64,000 nt of DNA from Opitutaceae bacterium (lineage in GTDB: Bacteria; Verrucomicrobiota; Verrucomicrobiia; Opitutales; Opitutaceae): assembly GCA_028284385.1 (NCBI GenBank), contig JANQRT010000050.1:124001-188000 (forward strand), written 5' to 3'. This document shows, one piece after another, positions 25,746 to 34,070 of this stretch. The notes beneath the pieces are model-generated. The model was not told the origin of the DNA. It did no database searches and worked only from the letters and a program-made list of their open reading frames with translations. Numbering within the stretch: the first letter of the stretch is position 1; each line of letters starts with the position of its first letter. A program made the translations under genes and the position numbers.

Positions 25746-26456
25746 CTAGAACGAAGCGTAAGCCGATTTCTTTTGATTCGCCAGTCCTGCGATCCCGCTG
25801 ATATTCACAGGCAATGGAACCGAGGTGGGAGTTGGAAGATAGCTTTCGTGTACCGGAATTCTGCTGCACATTTTTTCAAGATCCGGGTGGTCCTGGATTC
25901 TTTGAAAAACGTGGGCCAGCAAAACGGCATCGCCTTGCGCATCGTGTCTTCTAATCGAAGAAAGCCCTGCCGACAGTCTTTCTGCAATATCGTCCAACGA
26001 ATTTCTCAGCCGAGAGAAATCGCTCCACAATACCTCGAAGACATCCATGGTGTCGATGAATCTCACCTTTCGATTTCCATCCTCCGATCCCTTGATGTGC
26101 TTTGAAATAAATCGGAAATCGAAACGATAAATATCATGTCCAAAAAGAGTCGCGTCTCCTGTGAAATTCGACAACGCTTGGATAGCGTCTTTAGGGCTTG
26201 GGGCTTCCTTGACGTGCTTGTCTCGCACTCTAGTCAAACTCTGTATGTTTTTTGGAATGGGCTTCCCGGGATTTACGTAAGTCGTAAAGCTATCTTCGAT
26301 CTCCATTCTCAGTCCGCCCATGCGCACTGCGGCAATCTGAGTGATTTCCTCTCGGGATGGCCTTAGGCCAGTGGTCTCTAAATCGAACGCAACCACTTCA
26401 CTTATTCCCATAAGTGGATGGTAGAACTGCTTTTGCACTGTTTTGCGGGGTTTCAC
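25746..26456 (-). CDS. DnaQ-like 3'-5' exonuclease
   Basis: DEDDh exonuclease of the DNA polymerase III epsilon/RNase T superfamily. ExoI is VAFDLETTGL, with the two metal-binding acids. ExoII is the TLFGHDIYRFDFRFI region and ExoIIIe is the HDAQGDAVLLAHVF segment. It has no polymerase-binding or UvrC-like domain, so it could be a proofreading subunit variant or an RNA-trimming enzyme. The GTG at 26456 gives 236 residues. An ATG at 26411 (MGISEVVAF) would start right at the domain and is a strong alternative. Confidence 0.85.
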   Translation of the reverse strand: MKPRKTVQKQFYHPLMGISEVVAFDLETTGLRPSREEITQIAAVRMGGLRMEIEDSFTTYVNPGKPIPKNIQSLTRVRDKHVKEAPSPKDAIQALSNFTGDATLFGHDIYRFDFRFISKHIKGSEDGNRKVRFIDTMDVFEVLWSDFSRLRNSLDDIAERLSAGLSSIRRHDAQGDAVLLAHVFQRIQDHPDLEKMCSRIPVHESYLPTPTSVPLPVNISGIAGLANQKKSAYASF

Positions 26457-26651
26457 TTTTCAATTTTAAAAGACAGTATTGTACGTTAACCGACCCGAGA
26501 AAGCGAACCGTCGTTCCAACTGCGCGCTAAATTAACATGGGATTTCATTTTAGCCGGGTCCTTTAAGTTCAACGAAACGAGAGGCGTTTTGACTTCCTCT
26601 GCTCAATCATTTTCCGAATGGAGCCCTCCGACGGATTTCCAATCCACCGCG

Positions 26652-26670
26652 CAGGAGGATAGTCCTCCTG
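26652..26670. repeat. Perfect inverted repeat behind the small coiled-coil gene
   Basis: CAGGAGGA-TAG-TCCTCCTG, 8-bp stem with a 3-nt loop, 25 bp beyond the stop of the minus-strand gene ending at 26695. No T-run follows on either strand, so it is a hairpin of uncertain role. Confidence 0.4.
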
Positions 26671-26694
26671 AGTACCTCCTATCGCAATACGTAG

Positions 26695-26919
26695 TTAAAT
26701 TACGGGTACTTTTCCGGACGTTCTCGAGCTCAGGCTCAACAGCATCTTCAAATTGGAAATGCGATGGGCGATTTCTCGAGCTTTTTCGAAGTCCGAAGGC
26801 TGTTCAGCATCCGTCCCCAAGCGTTTTTCTATCTGTTCCAGACGTTCCTGCTCGTTGTCGAAAATCTGTTTTAGATCAGCTGTTTTGCGATTTGAAAAAG
26901 TATCCGTGTGACTAACCAT
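26695..26919 (-). CDS. Small helical (coiled-coil-like) hypothetical protein
   Basis: 74 residues from ATG 26919 (MVSHTDTFSNRK). The centre, from about residue 12 to 60, is a run of charged heptads (DLKQIFDNEQERLEQIEKRL and on) that predicts a coiled coil. Composition and helix periodicity favour a real protein over the Ser/Pro-rich reading on the opposite strand. No family is recognised and no operon partner exists; the gene is divergent from the sigma-54 regulator with about 300 bp between. Confidence 0.55.
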   Translation of the reverse strand: MVSHTDTFSNRKTADLKQIFDNEQERLEQIEKRLGTDAEQPSDFEKAREIAHRISNLKMLLSLSSRTSGKVPVI

Positions 26920-27222
26920 TGACCAAAGTACCAAGTAGTCACTTAGAGGGATTTAAATTTTTTTGACAAGCGCGTTTTAAGGAATTTTTCGACAACTTAT
27001 TCACATATTGACTTCCTCTCGTTTCGGCTCCGTTTTTCGTGTCACATTATTTTGGATATGTTTTCGAGGGACTTAAAGTAGACAAGCTCTGGTCTCCTGG
27101 GCTTTTTGCCCGATCTCTCTCGTCTTTAGGAAAACGTTAACCCTTGTAGGTTATGCTTTAATACAAGATCCATAGATTCTGCGCTTGTCATGCTGAAGAA
27201 GGCTGATTGAGATCAGCCTGGC
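26920..27222. other. Divergent intergenic region upstream of the sigma-54 regulator
   Basis: AT-rich, with several TTGACA/TTGACT-like hexamers but no well-spaced -10 partner that I would call a promoter. The only strong structure is the hairpin at the regulator start codon, listed separately. Confidence 0.4.
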
Positions 27223-27225
27223 ATG
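27189..27225 (+). promoter_or_regulatory. RNA hairpin enclosing the start codon of the sigma-54 regulator
   Basis: A perfect 8-bp stem AGGCTGAT/ATCAGCCT (27200-27207 and 27212-27219, TGAG loop) is extended by an outer stem CATGC/GCATG (27189-27193 and 27221-27225). The right arm of the outer stem contains the ATG start at 27223. A GAAGA purine stretch lies in the left internal loop. The fold would limit ribosome access and could act as a translational control point. Confidence 0.5.
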
Positions 27226-28608
27226 AATCCGCTTTTATCGGGCAGAGAGATTCTTATCGTCGAGGACGAAACCATTTTGCGTAAGCGGCTCGTTCGGTTC
27301 CTCGAGGACGAAGGAGGTTTGTGTTCAGCCTTCACGACTTTCGAGGAAGGCAAGAACGCTCTCACTTCTCTTTCTTTCGACTTCGCTCTGATCGACGTGC
27401 ATTTGCCCGATGGCCTCGGTCTCGATTTACTTGATTTCAGTTCCGGCGTTTCGGTGGTTATTATGACCGCTGATGGCGGTTGGGAAACGGCCGTCGAAGC
27501 CATGAGGCGAGGAGCGGCGGACTATATTGCCAAGCCGTTTGAGCTTCCGGAGATTCCTCTCGTTCTGGGACGTTGCGCGAGCACTAAACGGCAGGATCGC
27601 AAGCGCCAGCATCGTGAGCATCAAATAGCGAGTGGAGATTCAGGGAGTGGGGTTTTCTTCGGAATGTCTCTCGAAGCTTTGAAAGGGCAGCTCGATAAGA
27701 TTATTGCAGCCGACAGCCGGCTAACTGGGAGATTGCCGCCCGTTCTGATTGAAGGCGAAACGGGCACGGGAAAATCCACCCTTGCTCGTTGGCTTCACGC
27801 CAGTGGACCTCGTAGATCCGAAGAGCTAGTTGTCGTGAATTGCGCAGCGCTGCCTGAGAACTTAGCCGAGTCGGAATTATTTGGTCACGAGAAAGGTTCT
27901 TTCACGGATGCCAAGGAAAAGCGTATTGGACTTTTTGAGGCAGCTGATGGCGGCACCCTCTTTCTAGATGAGATTGCCAGCCTTTCGTCGCCATTGCAGG
28001 CTAAGGTATTGGTTGCTGTTGAAGAAGGGAAGATTCGTAGAGTTGGCGGTTCCAGCGAAATCTCGATCGACGCTAGACTGATAGTGGCCTCGAACCGAGA
28101 TCTTGAGGAGCTATCCAAATCTGGCGAGTTTCGGGAAGACTTGTATCATCGCCTGAATCTGCTTCGGGTTGTGGCGCCTCCCTTGCGCGAGCGCAAGGAG
28201 GACATCGTCTCGCTGGTCGAACATTTAGCTGCCGGTCTTGCCGCCAGGTACCAATTAGACCGTATTTCAATTTCCGATACGGGGAAAAACCAGCTTCTCT
28301 CATATGATTGGCCAGGCAATGTTCGCGAACTTTCTCATGAATTGGAAAGAGCTCTTATCCTGGGCGAAGCTGAGGATCTTGAATTTCCTTCCTTGAGCGG
28401 TCATTCGAATATGGAAGTCCTTGATTCCAAGGACGACTGGCTGAATCCGCTATGGGAATTTCCCGAAGAAGGCATTTCTTTGGAGGATGCAATCAACCGT
28501 CTAATTCACAAAGCCCTTGATAGCGCTGGCGGCAACGTATCCAAAGCCGCGCGTCTACTTGGGGTTCAGAGGGATTACATTCGCTACCGTCTCAAGAAGG
28601 AGCCTTGA
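27223..28608 (+). CDS. Sigma-54-dependent response regulator (NtrC/ZraR type)
   Basis: Receiver-AAA+-Fis regulator of 461 residues. The receiver has its phospho-acceptor D58 in ALIDVHLPDG, with the acidic pair in IVEDE and the Lys in AKPFELPEI. The AAA+ domain has Walker A GETGTGKS near residue 178, Walker B GTLFLDEIASL and the sigma-54 contact loop reading GSFTDA instead of GAFTGA; the key F-T are kept. A Fis-type helix-turn-helix ends the protein (NVSKAARLLGVQRDYIRYRL). It precedes a sigma-54 promoter with two palindromes, and the histidine kinase encoded at 30491 is the likely partner. The start codon is inside a hairpin. Confidence 0.94.
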   Translation: MNPLLSGREILIVEDETILRKRLVRFLEDEGGLCSAFTTFEEGKNALTSLSFDFALIDVHLPDGLGLDLLDFSSGVSVVIMTADGGWETAVEAMRRGAADYIAKPFELPEIPLVLGRCASTKRQDRKRQHREHQIASGDSGSGVFFGMSLEALKGQLDKIIAADSRLTGRLPPVLIEGETGTGKSTLARWLHASGPRRSEELVVVNCAALPENLAESELFGHEKGSFTDAKEKRIGLFEAADGGTLFLDEIASLSSPLQAKVLVAVEEGKIRRVGGSSEISIDARLIVASNRDLEELSKSGEFREDLYHRLNLLRVVAPPLRERKEDIVSLVEHLAAGLAARYQLDRISISDTGKNQLLSYDWPGNVRELSHELERALILGEAEDLEFPSLSGHSNMEVLDSKDDWLNPLWEFPEEGISLEDAINRLIHKALDSAGGNVSKAARLLGVQRDYIRYRLKKEP

Positions 28609-28625
28609 GTGTGAAACTTTCTTCT

Positions 28626-28643
28626 CTGGGAATTATTACCCAG
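28626..28643. promoter_or_regulatory. Upstream activator palindrome 1
   Basis: CTGGGAATTATTACCCAG, 18 bp with perfect CTGGG/CCCAG arms. It lies 18 bp after the regulator stop codon and is centred about 163 bp before the predicted sigma-54 start site. The same TGGGN8CCCA layout recurs 43 bp downstream. It could also work as a weak terminator (TTTTCT follows), but the repeat of the motif favours protein binding. Confidence 0.65.
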
Positions 28644-28668
28644 ATTTTCTAACGTGAAGCGGTCTTAT

Positions 28669-28686
28669 TTGGGTTTTATTACCCAA
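28669..28686. promoter_or_regulatory. Upstream activator palindrome 2
   Basis: TTGGGTTTTATTACCCAA, 18 bp, arms TTGGG/CCCAA, sharing TGGGNNTTATTACCCA with the first site. The centre-to-centre distance is 43 bp, close to four helical turns, so two regulator dimers would bind the same DNA face. It is centred about 120 bp before the predicted start site, a usual distance for sigma-54 enhancers. Confidence 0.65.
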
Positions 28687-28770
28687 TCTTGGCGTTCTCC
28701 TAGAAACTCTAATCGCAAGAAATATTATATAAATTATTCATTATGAATAGTTTACGAAAATTGTCTGGAG

Positions 28771-28787
28771 TTGGCATGAGGGCTGCA
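28771..28787 (+). promoter_or_regulatory. Sigma-54 (-24/-12) promoter
   Basis: TTGGCATGAGGGCTGCA contains the -24 GG (28773-28774) and -12 GC (28785-28786) with exactly 10 bases between, and TGGCA before and TGCA at the end, matching the TGGCAC-N5-TTGC consensus with two differences. Predicted transcription start is near 28798, 54 bases before the ATG of the secreted protein. Confidence 0.75.
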
Positions 28788-28851
28788 AAGGAAATGCTGC
28801 CTTAAATTGTAAATCTCATTCAGGGGGAGAAAACTTAACTTAAAATAAATC

Positions 28852-29283
28852 ATGAAGAAACTACTATTACTACTAGCCGCATTCATCTTCTCGATGAACT
28901 ACGCAGTTGCTCAAGACGATGCTGGAGATGACACGGAACGTCCTGAGCGTCCTGAGAGAATAAACGACCGTCGCTTGGACAAGCAGCTAGAGCGTATCGA
29001 GGCCGTGCTTGAAGGCGACATTTCCGAGCTTTCAGAACGCAAGCTAGCTTTCCTGGAATCGAAAAGGGATTTTCTGAATCTGCAAATCGACTTCCGCGAT
29101 GCTCTTCGCTCTGCGATTTCCGATCTTGGTGAAGACGCTACTGACGAACAACGTCGCGCGGCGAGATCTGATGTTCGAGAGCAATTCGCTGACCAGTTCA
29201 GAGAGTTTAAAGAAGCGCGTCGTGATAAGATTAGAGAACGCCGTCAGGCGCGTGAAGACGCGGCAGAAGAGGGCGAAGGTTGA
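28852..29283 (+). CDS. Small secreted Glu/Arg-rich helical protein (Spy/ZraP-like in layout)
   Basis: Periplasmic protein of 143 residues with a clear signal peptide ending at about residue 20 (SMNYAVA-QDD). The mature part is almost wholly alpha-helical and highly charged: repeated PERPERI, ERIEAVLEGD, then DATDEQRRAARSDVREQF. The ATDEQRR element resembles the LTxxQ motif of Spy/CpxP/ZraP periplasmic chaperones, but the match is short. It is the first gene after the sigma-54 promoter, as zraP is in the ZraPSR system. Homology to ZraP is not proven; the layout is the stronger argument. Confidence 0.65.
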   Translation: MKKLLLLLAAFIFSMNYAVAQDDAGDDTERPERPERINDRRLDKQLERIEAVLEGDISELSERKLAFLESKRDFLNLQIDFRDALRSAISDLGEDATDEQRRAARSDVREQFADQFREFKEARRDKIRERRQAREDAAEEGEG

Positions 29284-29328
29284 GTCTCTTCTTCTTTAGC
29301 CGTTATATTTAATTGATCAGCCAAAATT

Positions 29329-29363
29329 CGGACCACGTAGCTGCCGCTACGTGTGTCCGTTTT
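29329..29363 (+). terminator. Hairpin with T-run between the secreted-protein and barrel genes
   Basis: CGGACCACGTAG pairs with CTACGTGTGTCCG (12 bp, one bulged base, CTGCCG loop) followed by TTTT. Position after the first gene suggests partial termination, so the abundant small secreted protein would be made in excess over the downstream genes. Confidence 0.7.
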
Positions 29364-29375
29364 GGGCATCTAATT

Positions 29376-30473
29376 ATGAAGTCTACTGTGTTGTGCTCTC
29401 TGTTTTTATCGGCGTTCCTTGTCGGATACTCTGAGGAAGTCGCAAGCGGAGATCTGTGGAACGAGTCTAAGATGGAGTTATCCGCGAGTTTCGGGGCGGG
29501 TTATAAACAGAATGTTTTGTATAGCGAAATAGCTCCTAAGGATTCGAAGTTTAGCTACCTTAATCTCGATGGATATGCAAAGGGGGAACTAGTGGGGCTG
29601 GGAGCTGCTTGGAGCCTCATGGCCTCAGGCGACTTGCGTCATTTTACCGATGTAGACAACGTTCCGGATGAGACCTTTATCATCGCTCTAGGAAAATTCT
29701 CGAAATCGGTTGGCTTGTTCAGCGAGCTGACAGCTGGAACAAGGTATCTCTACATCAGCCAAGCGTTCGATGCCTCTTTCGATATTCTAGATGAGCGAAC
29801 TGCAATCTTGAGAGCTCAGGAGCCAGAGCTATTTCTGGAATGGAGTTCTTTGTTGTGGGAATTTGAATACGCATTTAGCGCGAGCTCTGCTCGAATGTAT
29901 TTCAAGGATGGGAGGAGCGATTTCGAGACGGATTCCCTCGAGTTCGAGTTGAACTACGAGCTTTCCGAAAAGAGCTTGATTACCTTAACAATCGAGGGAT
30001 CTGACAGAGCTTATACCGATTTGGAAGCCCGGTCTGCTGTCGGGCGTCCCATAATCGGAAGTTCGCGAGAAATGGAGATGTTGTCTGCCGAACTTGAATG
30101 GGAGCGATCTTTCAACTTAGCGAATTGGGCGGGAGACTATGGAATGGAAATCGAGTTCTCCGAACGAAGAGACCCCGCTTTCGGATACTACAACCGGGAT
30201 CGAACAAAAGTCGGTCTCGAATGGGCTCTCAAATCCCACACGTGGAGCCTTGGCCTTGATATTGGATTCTCTGAAAGCGACTACCTCGTTCAAATCGTCG
30301 AGGATGGCGATTTACGGAGGTCGGATAGCTGGATTTATTCTCTGCAGATTGAAAGACGCTTGAACGAGGCCTGGAGCGCTTTCCTTAATTTAGATCTTGA
30401 GATTGAAGATTCTAACGAAACCTTTTTTAGCTACGACTCGAATAGTATTCTGTTTGGAATTAAGCTCCGATAG
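29376..30473 (+). CDS. Exported protein, predicted outer-membrane beta-barrel
   Basis: 365 residues starting at the ATG at 29376, which gives a good signal peptide (MKSTVLCSLFLSAFLVGYS). The mature sequence alternates polar and hydrophobic/aromatic residues in strands of about ten residues with charged turns, and ends in a strand with a terminal aromatic pair pattern (SNSILFGIKLR). This is the look of an outer-membrane barrel. An in-frame start at 29313 lacks a signal peptide. No family name is recognised. It lies in the sigma-54 operon, between the secreted helical protein and the sensor kinase. Confidence 0.65.
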   Translation: MKSTVLCSLFLSAFLVGYSEEVASGDLWNESKMELSASFGAGYKQNVLYSEIAPKDSKFSYLNLDGYAKGELVGLGAAWSLMASGDLRHFTDVDNVPDETFIIALGKFSKSVGLFSELTAGTRYLYISQAFDASFDILDERTAILRAQEPELFLEWSSLLWEFEYAFSASSARMYFKDGRSDFETDSLEFELNYELSEKSLITLTIEGSDRAYTDLEARSAVGRPIIGSSREMEMLSAELEWERSFNLANWAGDYGMEIEFSERRDPAFGYYNRDRTKVGLEWALKSHTWSLGLDIGFSESDYLVQIVEDGDLRRSDSWIYSLQIERRLNEAWSAFLNLDLEIEDSNETFFSYDSNSILFGIKLR

Positions 30474-30490
30474 AATGTTCGTTTCTTAGC

Positions 30491-31855
30491 TTGAAGGTTA
30501 CAAATAAAGAGATCGAGTTCTCTGCTCGAAAGTCCTTAGGTCCGGCTGTAGCGTTGCTTGGGCTCGTCTTGATTGTCTTTGGCTCAATCATCGGCCTTCT
30601 CAGTTGGCAGCTGCGAGACGACCTTAGGGACAGCATTGTGCAAAGATCGGCTGAAATTTGGGCGCCTTTGACTCGCTTCCAGGTTCAGCAAGCTCTCAGC
30701 CAGGCATTATTCGAGGCCTTTGAAATCGAAGACGCCATCCTGTATGCCCTTTTGGATACATATAGTATTGATGGCGCTCTGGGCGTTTATGTTTTCGATG
30801 CCGAGGGTCAGTTCATTTCTGGGATTCCGAATCTAGAAGACGTTTTGCCACTTTCTGAAAACGAAGTCGCGATTGCTGAAGCGAAACGGAATTGGGCTGA
30901 ATATCGGTCCTCAGTCGATCAGGCAGACAGGGAAGATGGCTTGAATTCGATATTGCTCATGTCGATTCCGCTCTTCGACGAGAGCAATGGACAGCTTCTT
31001 GCCGTGGCTCGCTACTCAATGGATGGGGCCGAGATCGAAAGCGAATTCAAGGAAATCGATAGAGAGCTGGTTTGGCAGGGAGCCGGAGCCTTTTTTGGCG
31101 GAGGCGTGGTGATCTCAATTGTTTTTCTCTTCTTCTTTTCTCGCCTCAGAAAAGCTCAAGAGGTATTAGAAATGAGGGCGAAGAGTTTAGCCGAAGCGAA
31201 CACCGAACTAGCAATGGTTGCGAAGACGTCGGCCGTTGGAGCTGTAGCCTCTCATCTAATACATGGCCTGAAAAATCCATTGGCAGGCGTACGCCAGCAC
31301 ATTGCTACGGGAGGCGAAGGTTTAGATGAGGAAGATTGGGAACACGCTAACCTGGCTGCGGTTCGCATGCAAACGATGATTAACGATGTAGTCTCCGTTC
31401 TGCAATCCGATGCCCTTGGAGAGGGAGACGATATCGATGTGGAGGACATGTTGGAGACCTTGCGAAATAAAATTCTAGCGAATGCAACCAATAGTCGGAT
31501 ACAGTTAAATATAAAATCCGAACACCCTTATTCCCTTTCCATTCGAAAAACAAGCATCGCCTTGCTGATTCTTGAAAATCTCGCTATGAATGGAATCGAG
31601 GCATGCCCGAATGGAGGAGAAGTGAATATTAAAAGTAACGAAACTGATGGAAGATTTTGTATCGAAATTTCCGATTCAGGCAATGGTTTTTCTTCCGAGG
31701 CGAAAGAAAATATTTTCAAACCTCAGCAAAGCTCGAAGCCCGATGGCGCCGGTATTGGACTGGCAATCTGTCAACAGCTCGCTAGGCACATCGGCGCTAA
31801 ACTCCTTCTGGTCGAAACCGGCCTTTCAGGTTCAACCTTACGGCTGGTCTTTTAA
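30491..31855 (+). CDS. Membrane sensor histidine kinase
   Basis: 454-residue kinase. Transmembrane segments lie at about residues 17-40 and 198-218 and flank a periplasmic sensor domain of about 155 residues with no recognised fold. The phospho-acceptor is H258 in HLIHGLKNPLAG. The ATPase has N-box ILENLAMNGIEA, G1 DSGNGF and G2 GAGIGLAICQQL. It is a ZraS/NtrB-like kinase in its HxxKNPL motif. The start is TTG at 30491, with no ATG before the first helix. It is encoded in the operon that the regulator at 27223 should activate, giving a feedback loop. Confidence 0.93.
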   Translation: MKVTNKEIEFSARKSLGPAVALLGLVLIVFGSIIGLLSWQLRDDLRDSIVQRSAEIWAPLTRFQVQQALSQALFEAFEIEDAILYALLDTYSIDGALGVYVFDAEGQFISGIPNLEDVLPLSENEVAIAEAKRNWAEYRSSVDQADREDGLNSILLMSIPLFDESNGQLLAVARYSMDGAEIESEFKEIDRELVWQGAGAFFGGGVVISIVFLFFFSRLRKAQEVLEMRAKSLAEANTELAMVAKTSAVGAVASHLIHGLKNPLAGVRQHIATGGEGLDEEDWEHANLAAVRMQTMINDVVSVLQSDALGEGDDIDVEDMLETLRNKILANATNSRIQLNIKSEHPYSLSIRKTSIALLILENLAMNGIEACPNGGEVNIKSNETDGRFCIEISDSGNGFSSEAKENIFKPQQSSKPDGAGIGLAICQQLARHIGAKLLLVETGLSGSTLRLVF

Positions 31856-31870
31856 CGCCCAATCACTCGT

Positions 31871-33367
31871 ATGAAATTATTTGGCTGCATCTTATTGTCT
31901 ACACTACTTCTTAGAGCTGCCGTTTTTGGGGCCGAATTTGGCGATGTGCTCTGGGAATTCCAGACTGGGGATGCCGTCACTAGTTCTCCCACCTTGGATT
32001 CGCAAGGCAATCTATACTTCGGTTCAATCGATGGATTTCTGTATTCACTCGATAGTGATGGAAACTTCAGATGGAAACATGATAGCTCGGACTGGATTGA
32101 ATCAAGTCCAGCTCTCAATGCTTCCGAAACTGTGGTGTATGTGGGTTCATGGAGTAATCGCCTGCTGGCCTTGGACGCCGCTAGTGGCTCCCTGATTTGG
32201 GATTTCACTACGAGCAGTCTGGTTTTCGCATCTCCAGCAGTGGGCTTGGATGGGACTATCTACTTTGGTAGTAGCGATGGGTTCATGTACGCCCTCAATC
32301 CGGATGGGACCTTGAAGTGGGAGGTGGATATAGGAGGAGAGCTCGATTCCTCTCCAGCTATCGATATAAATGGAAATCTCTATTTTGGAACTACATCAGG
32401 AAATGTTGTAGCGCTTGATCTGGACGGCAATGAACTCTGGTCGTTTGAAGTTCCCGACGAAGCGGGAGCCTTACTTCGTGATACTGGTTTTACGGCAAGC
32501 CCGATGCTTACTTCGGAAGGAGATCTCGTAATTGGTTGCCAGAATTTCTTTATCTATTGTTTGGATACGGGGGACGGGTCTTTGACTTGGAAATTTGAAA
32601 CGGGAGCTGAAGTTGAAGGATCCTGCGTGGAAGGAATGGGGCGTTCGGTTCTGGTTAGCGGGAGAGATGGATTTTTGTATTCGTTTGATTGGGATGGAAA
32701 TCTGAATTGGAAGACGACGGTTGGCGAAAATTTCTACTCAACTCCTTGTGTTGATGGACTTGGGAGAATTTATGTTGGGGGGTTGTCTAGTTCTGAAGCT
32801 CCCATTCTTAGCGTCGTTTCGAGCGATGGTCAGCTTAGGTGGACGACTGCCGTTGGATCTTTCATCGATTCGTCTCCGAATTTGGCTCCTGATGGGCGAC
32901 TTTTCGTAGGCAGCAATGATGGAAAACTTTATGCGATGGAAGGAGGGGATAAACTGGCATCGTTAGGCTGGGCCCGTTTTTGTGCCGGTCCGTCAGGTAG
33001 ATCCAGCCTTGAGGGTTATCAAGATACAACAGGCTCGTCTAGCCAGTTTCTGCTGCAGGACCTTGAGCTGGCAACTTCTGTTCAAGAAAGATCAATTGTA
33101 TCCAAAATTTCCGTATTTGGAGGAGGTCCAGTCAATGTTTCTATCGAAGGTCTGGGCTCTGGTCTTGTGGCAGGGGAAGCTTCGACGGCTCCAACGGTTG
33201 TTCTCACGGGGGCTTCCGGCGTTATCTCATCTAATTTCAATGGGGCGGCCTTACCATGGATTGATAATGCCATTTTTGGCTGGTTGGAGCCTGGCGAATA
33301 CCAGATTGAAGCTATATTCGATATTAGCGTTACTCAAAGTAGCTATATTGGCATTACAAAACAATAG
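31871..33367 (+). CDS. Exported PQQ-type beta-propeller protein
   Basis: Signal peptide at residues 1-20 (LLSTLLLRAAVFGA). At least seven repeats of the YFGSxDGxLYALDxDG kind fill residues 25-360, each ending in W-x-F or W-K-x. They form a PQQ-like/BamB-like propeller. The last 130 residues form a separate domain not recognised, with a Gly-rich run. No quinoprotein catalytic residues are evident, so it is more likely a binding scaffold than a dehydrogenase. It starts 15 bp after the kinase stop and may be the last member of the sigma-54 operon. Confidence 0.88.
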   Translation: MKLFGCILLSTLLLRAAVFGAEFGDVLWEFQTGDAVTSSPTLDSQGNLYFGSIDGFLYSLDSDGNFRWKHDSSDWIESSPALNASETVVYVGSWSNRLLALDAASGSLIWDFTTSSLVFASPAVGLDGTIYFGSSDGFMYALNPDGTLKWEVDIGGELDSSPAIDINGNLYFGTTSGNVVALDLDGNELWSFEVPDEAGALLRDTGFTASPMLTSEGDLVIGCQNFFIYCLDTGDGSLTWKFETGAEVEGSCVEGMGRSVLVSGRDGFLYSFDWDGNLNWKTTVGENFYSTPCVDGLGRIYVGGLSSSEAPILSVVSSDGQLRWTTAVGSFIDSSPNLAPDGRLFVGSNDGKLYAMEGGDKLASLGWARFCAGPSGRSSLEGYQDTTGSSSQFLLQDLELATSVQERSIVSKISVFGGGPVNVSIEGLGSGLVAGEASTAPTVVLTGASGVISSNFNGAALPWIDNAIFGWLEPGEYQIEAIFDISVTQSSYIGITKQ

Positions 33368-33368
33368 A

Positions 33369-34022
33369 ATGCCTTCAAATACCCCTTTCGATATCCTTTA
33401 TGAAGACGATAGTCTGATAGCTGTATCCAAGCCTCCAGGACTTCTCGTCGAATCGGCGGGTGGAGACGAACCCTCGCTACTCGACATGATCGTTTCTAGG
33501 CATGGTCCCAAGGTAAGAGCCTGCCATAGGCTGGATCGATTGACCACAGGTGTTGTTCTGTTCAGTAAATCTCGTCTGATGGACAAGGAGATAGCCCGGC
33601 TTTTCGAGAAGAAGCGAATTCGCAAAGAGTACTGGGCAGTAGTAGAAGGCGAGTGGCCAAGAGATTGCAATCGAGTTGAAACGCGAATCGCCTCGCTGGG
33701 AAATGGAGTCTGGAAAAACGTAAAAGAAGGTGGAAAAGCCGCGATCAGTACCTTTCGAGTTCTTAAAAGAAATACCTCCTACACTTGCTTGCAAGTCCTG
33801 CCAAAAACCGGTCGCACCCATCAGATTCGCCTCCATTGTCAGTCGGTGGGCAATCCCATCCTGGGTGATCCTATCTATGGAAAAGTGCCAGAAACTTCAT
33901 CACGCCTAGCTCTACATGCCAGAAGTATTCGCTTTCTTCATCCTATTTTAGACGAGCAAATCGAGATCATCGCTACAGCCCCAGATTATTGGCAAACGTG
34001 GTTGGATGTCATATCTTCCTAA
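33369..34022 (+). CDS. RluA-family pseudouridine synthase
   Basis: Converts uridine to pseudouridine in tRNA or rRNA. The catalytic Asp is in CHRLDRLTTGVVLFSKS. Other family parts are ILYEDDSLIAVSKPPGLL at the start, RKEYWAVVEGEW, and LPKTGRTHQIRLHCQSVGNPILGDPIYG. The start ATG at 33369 comes 1 bp after the PQQ-protein stop; a longer reading frame upstream overlaps that gene and is a shadow. No S4 domain is present, so it fits the single-domain RluA/RluC-like group. Target site not predictable. Confidence 0.93.
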   Translation: MPSNTPFDILYEDDSLIAVSKPPGLLVESAGGDEPSLLDMIVSRHGPKVRACHRLDRLTTGVVLFSKSRLMDKEIARLFEKKRIRKEYWAVVEGEWPRDCNRVETRIASLGNGVWKNVKEGGKAAISTFRVLKRNTSYTCLQVLPKTGRTHQIRLHCQSVGNPILGDPIYGKVPETSSRLALHARSIRFLHPILDEQIEIIATAPDYWQTWLDVISS

Positions 34023-34070
34023 AGCCTTCCGTTCTTGCGGAATCGCTCTCCTGCATCATGCTCGAAATCG

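Noticed and set aside
26589..26915. 108-codon plus-strand ORF opposite the small coiled-coil gene
   Set aside because: Ser/Pro/Cys-rich with a TTG start and no motif; the minus-strand frame has helix periodicity and is preferred.
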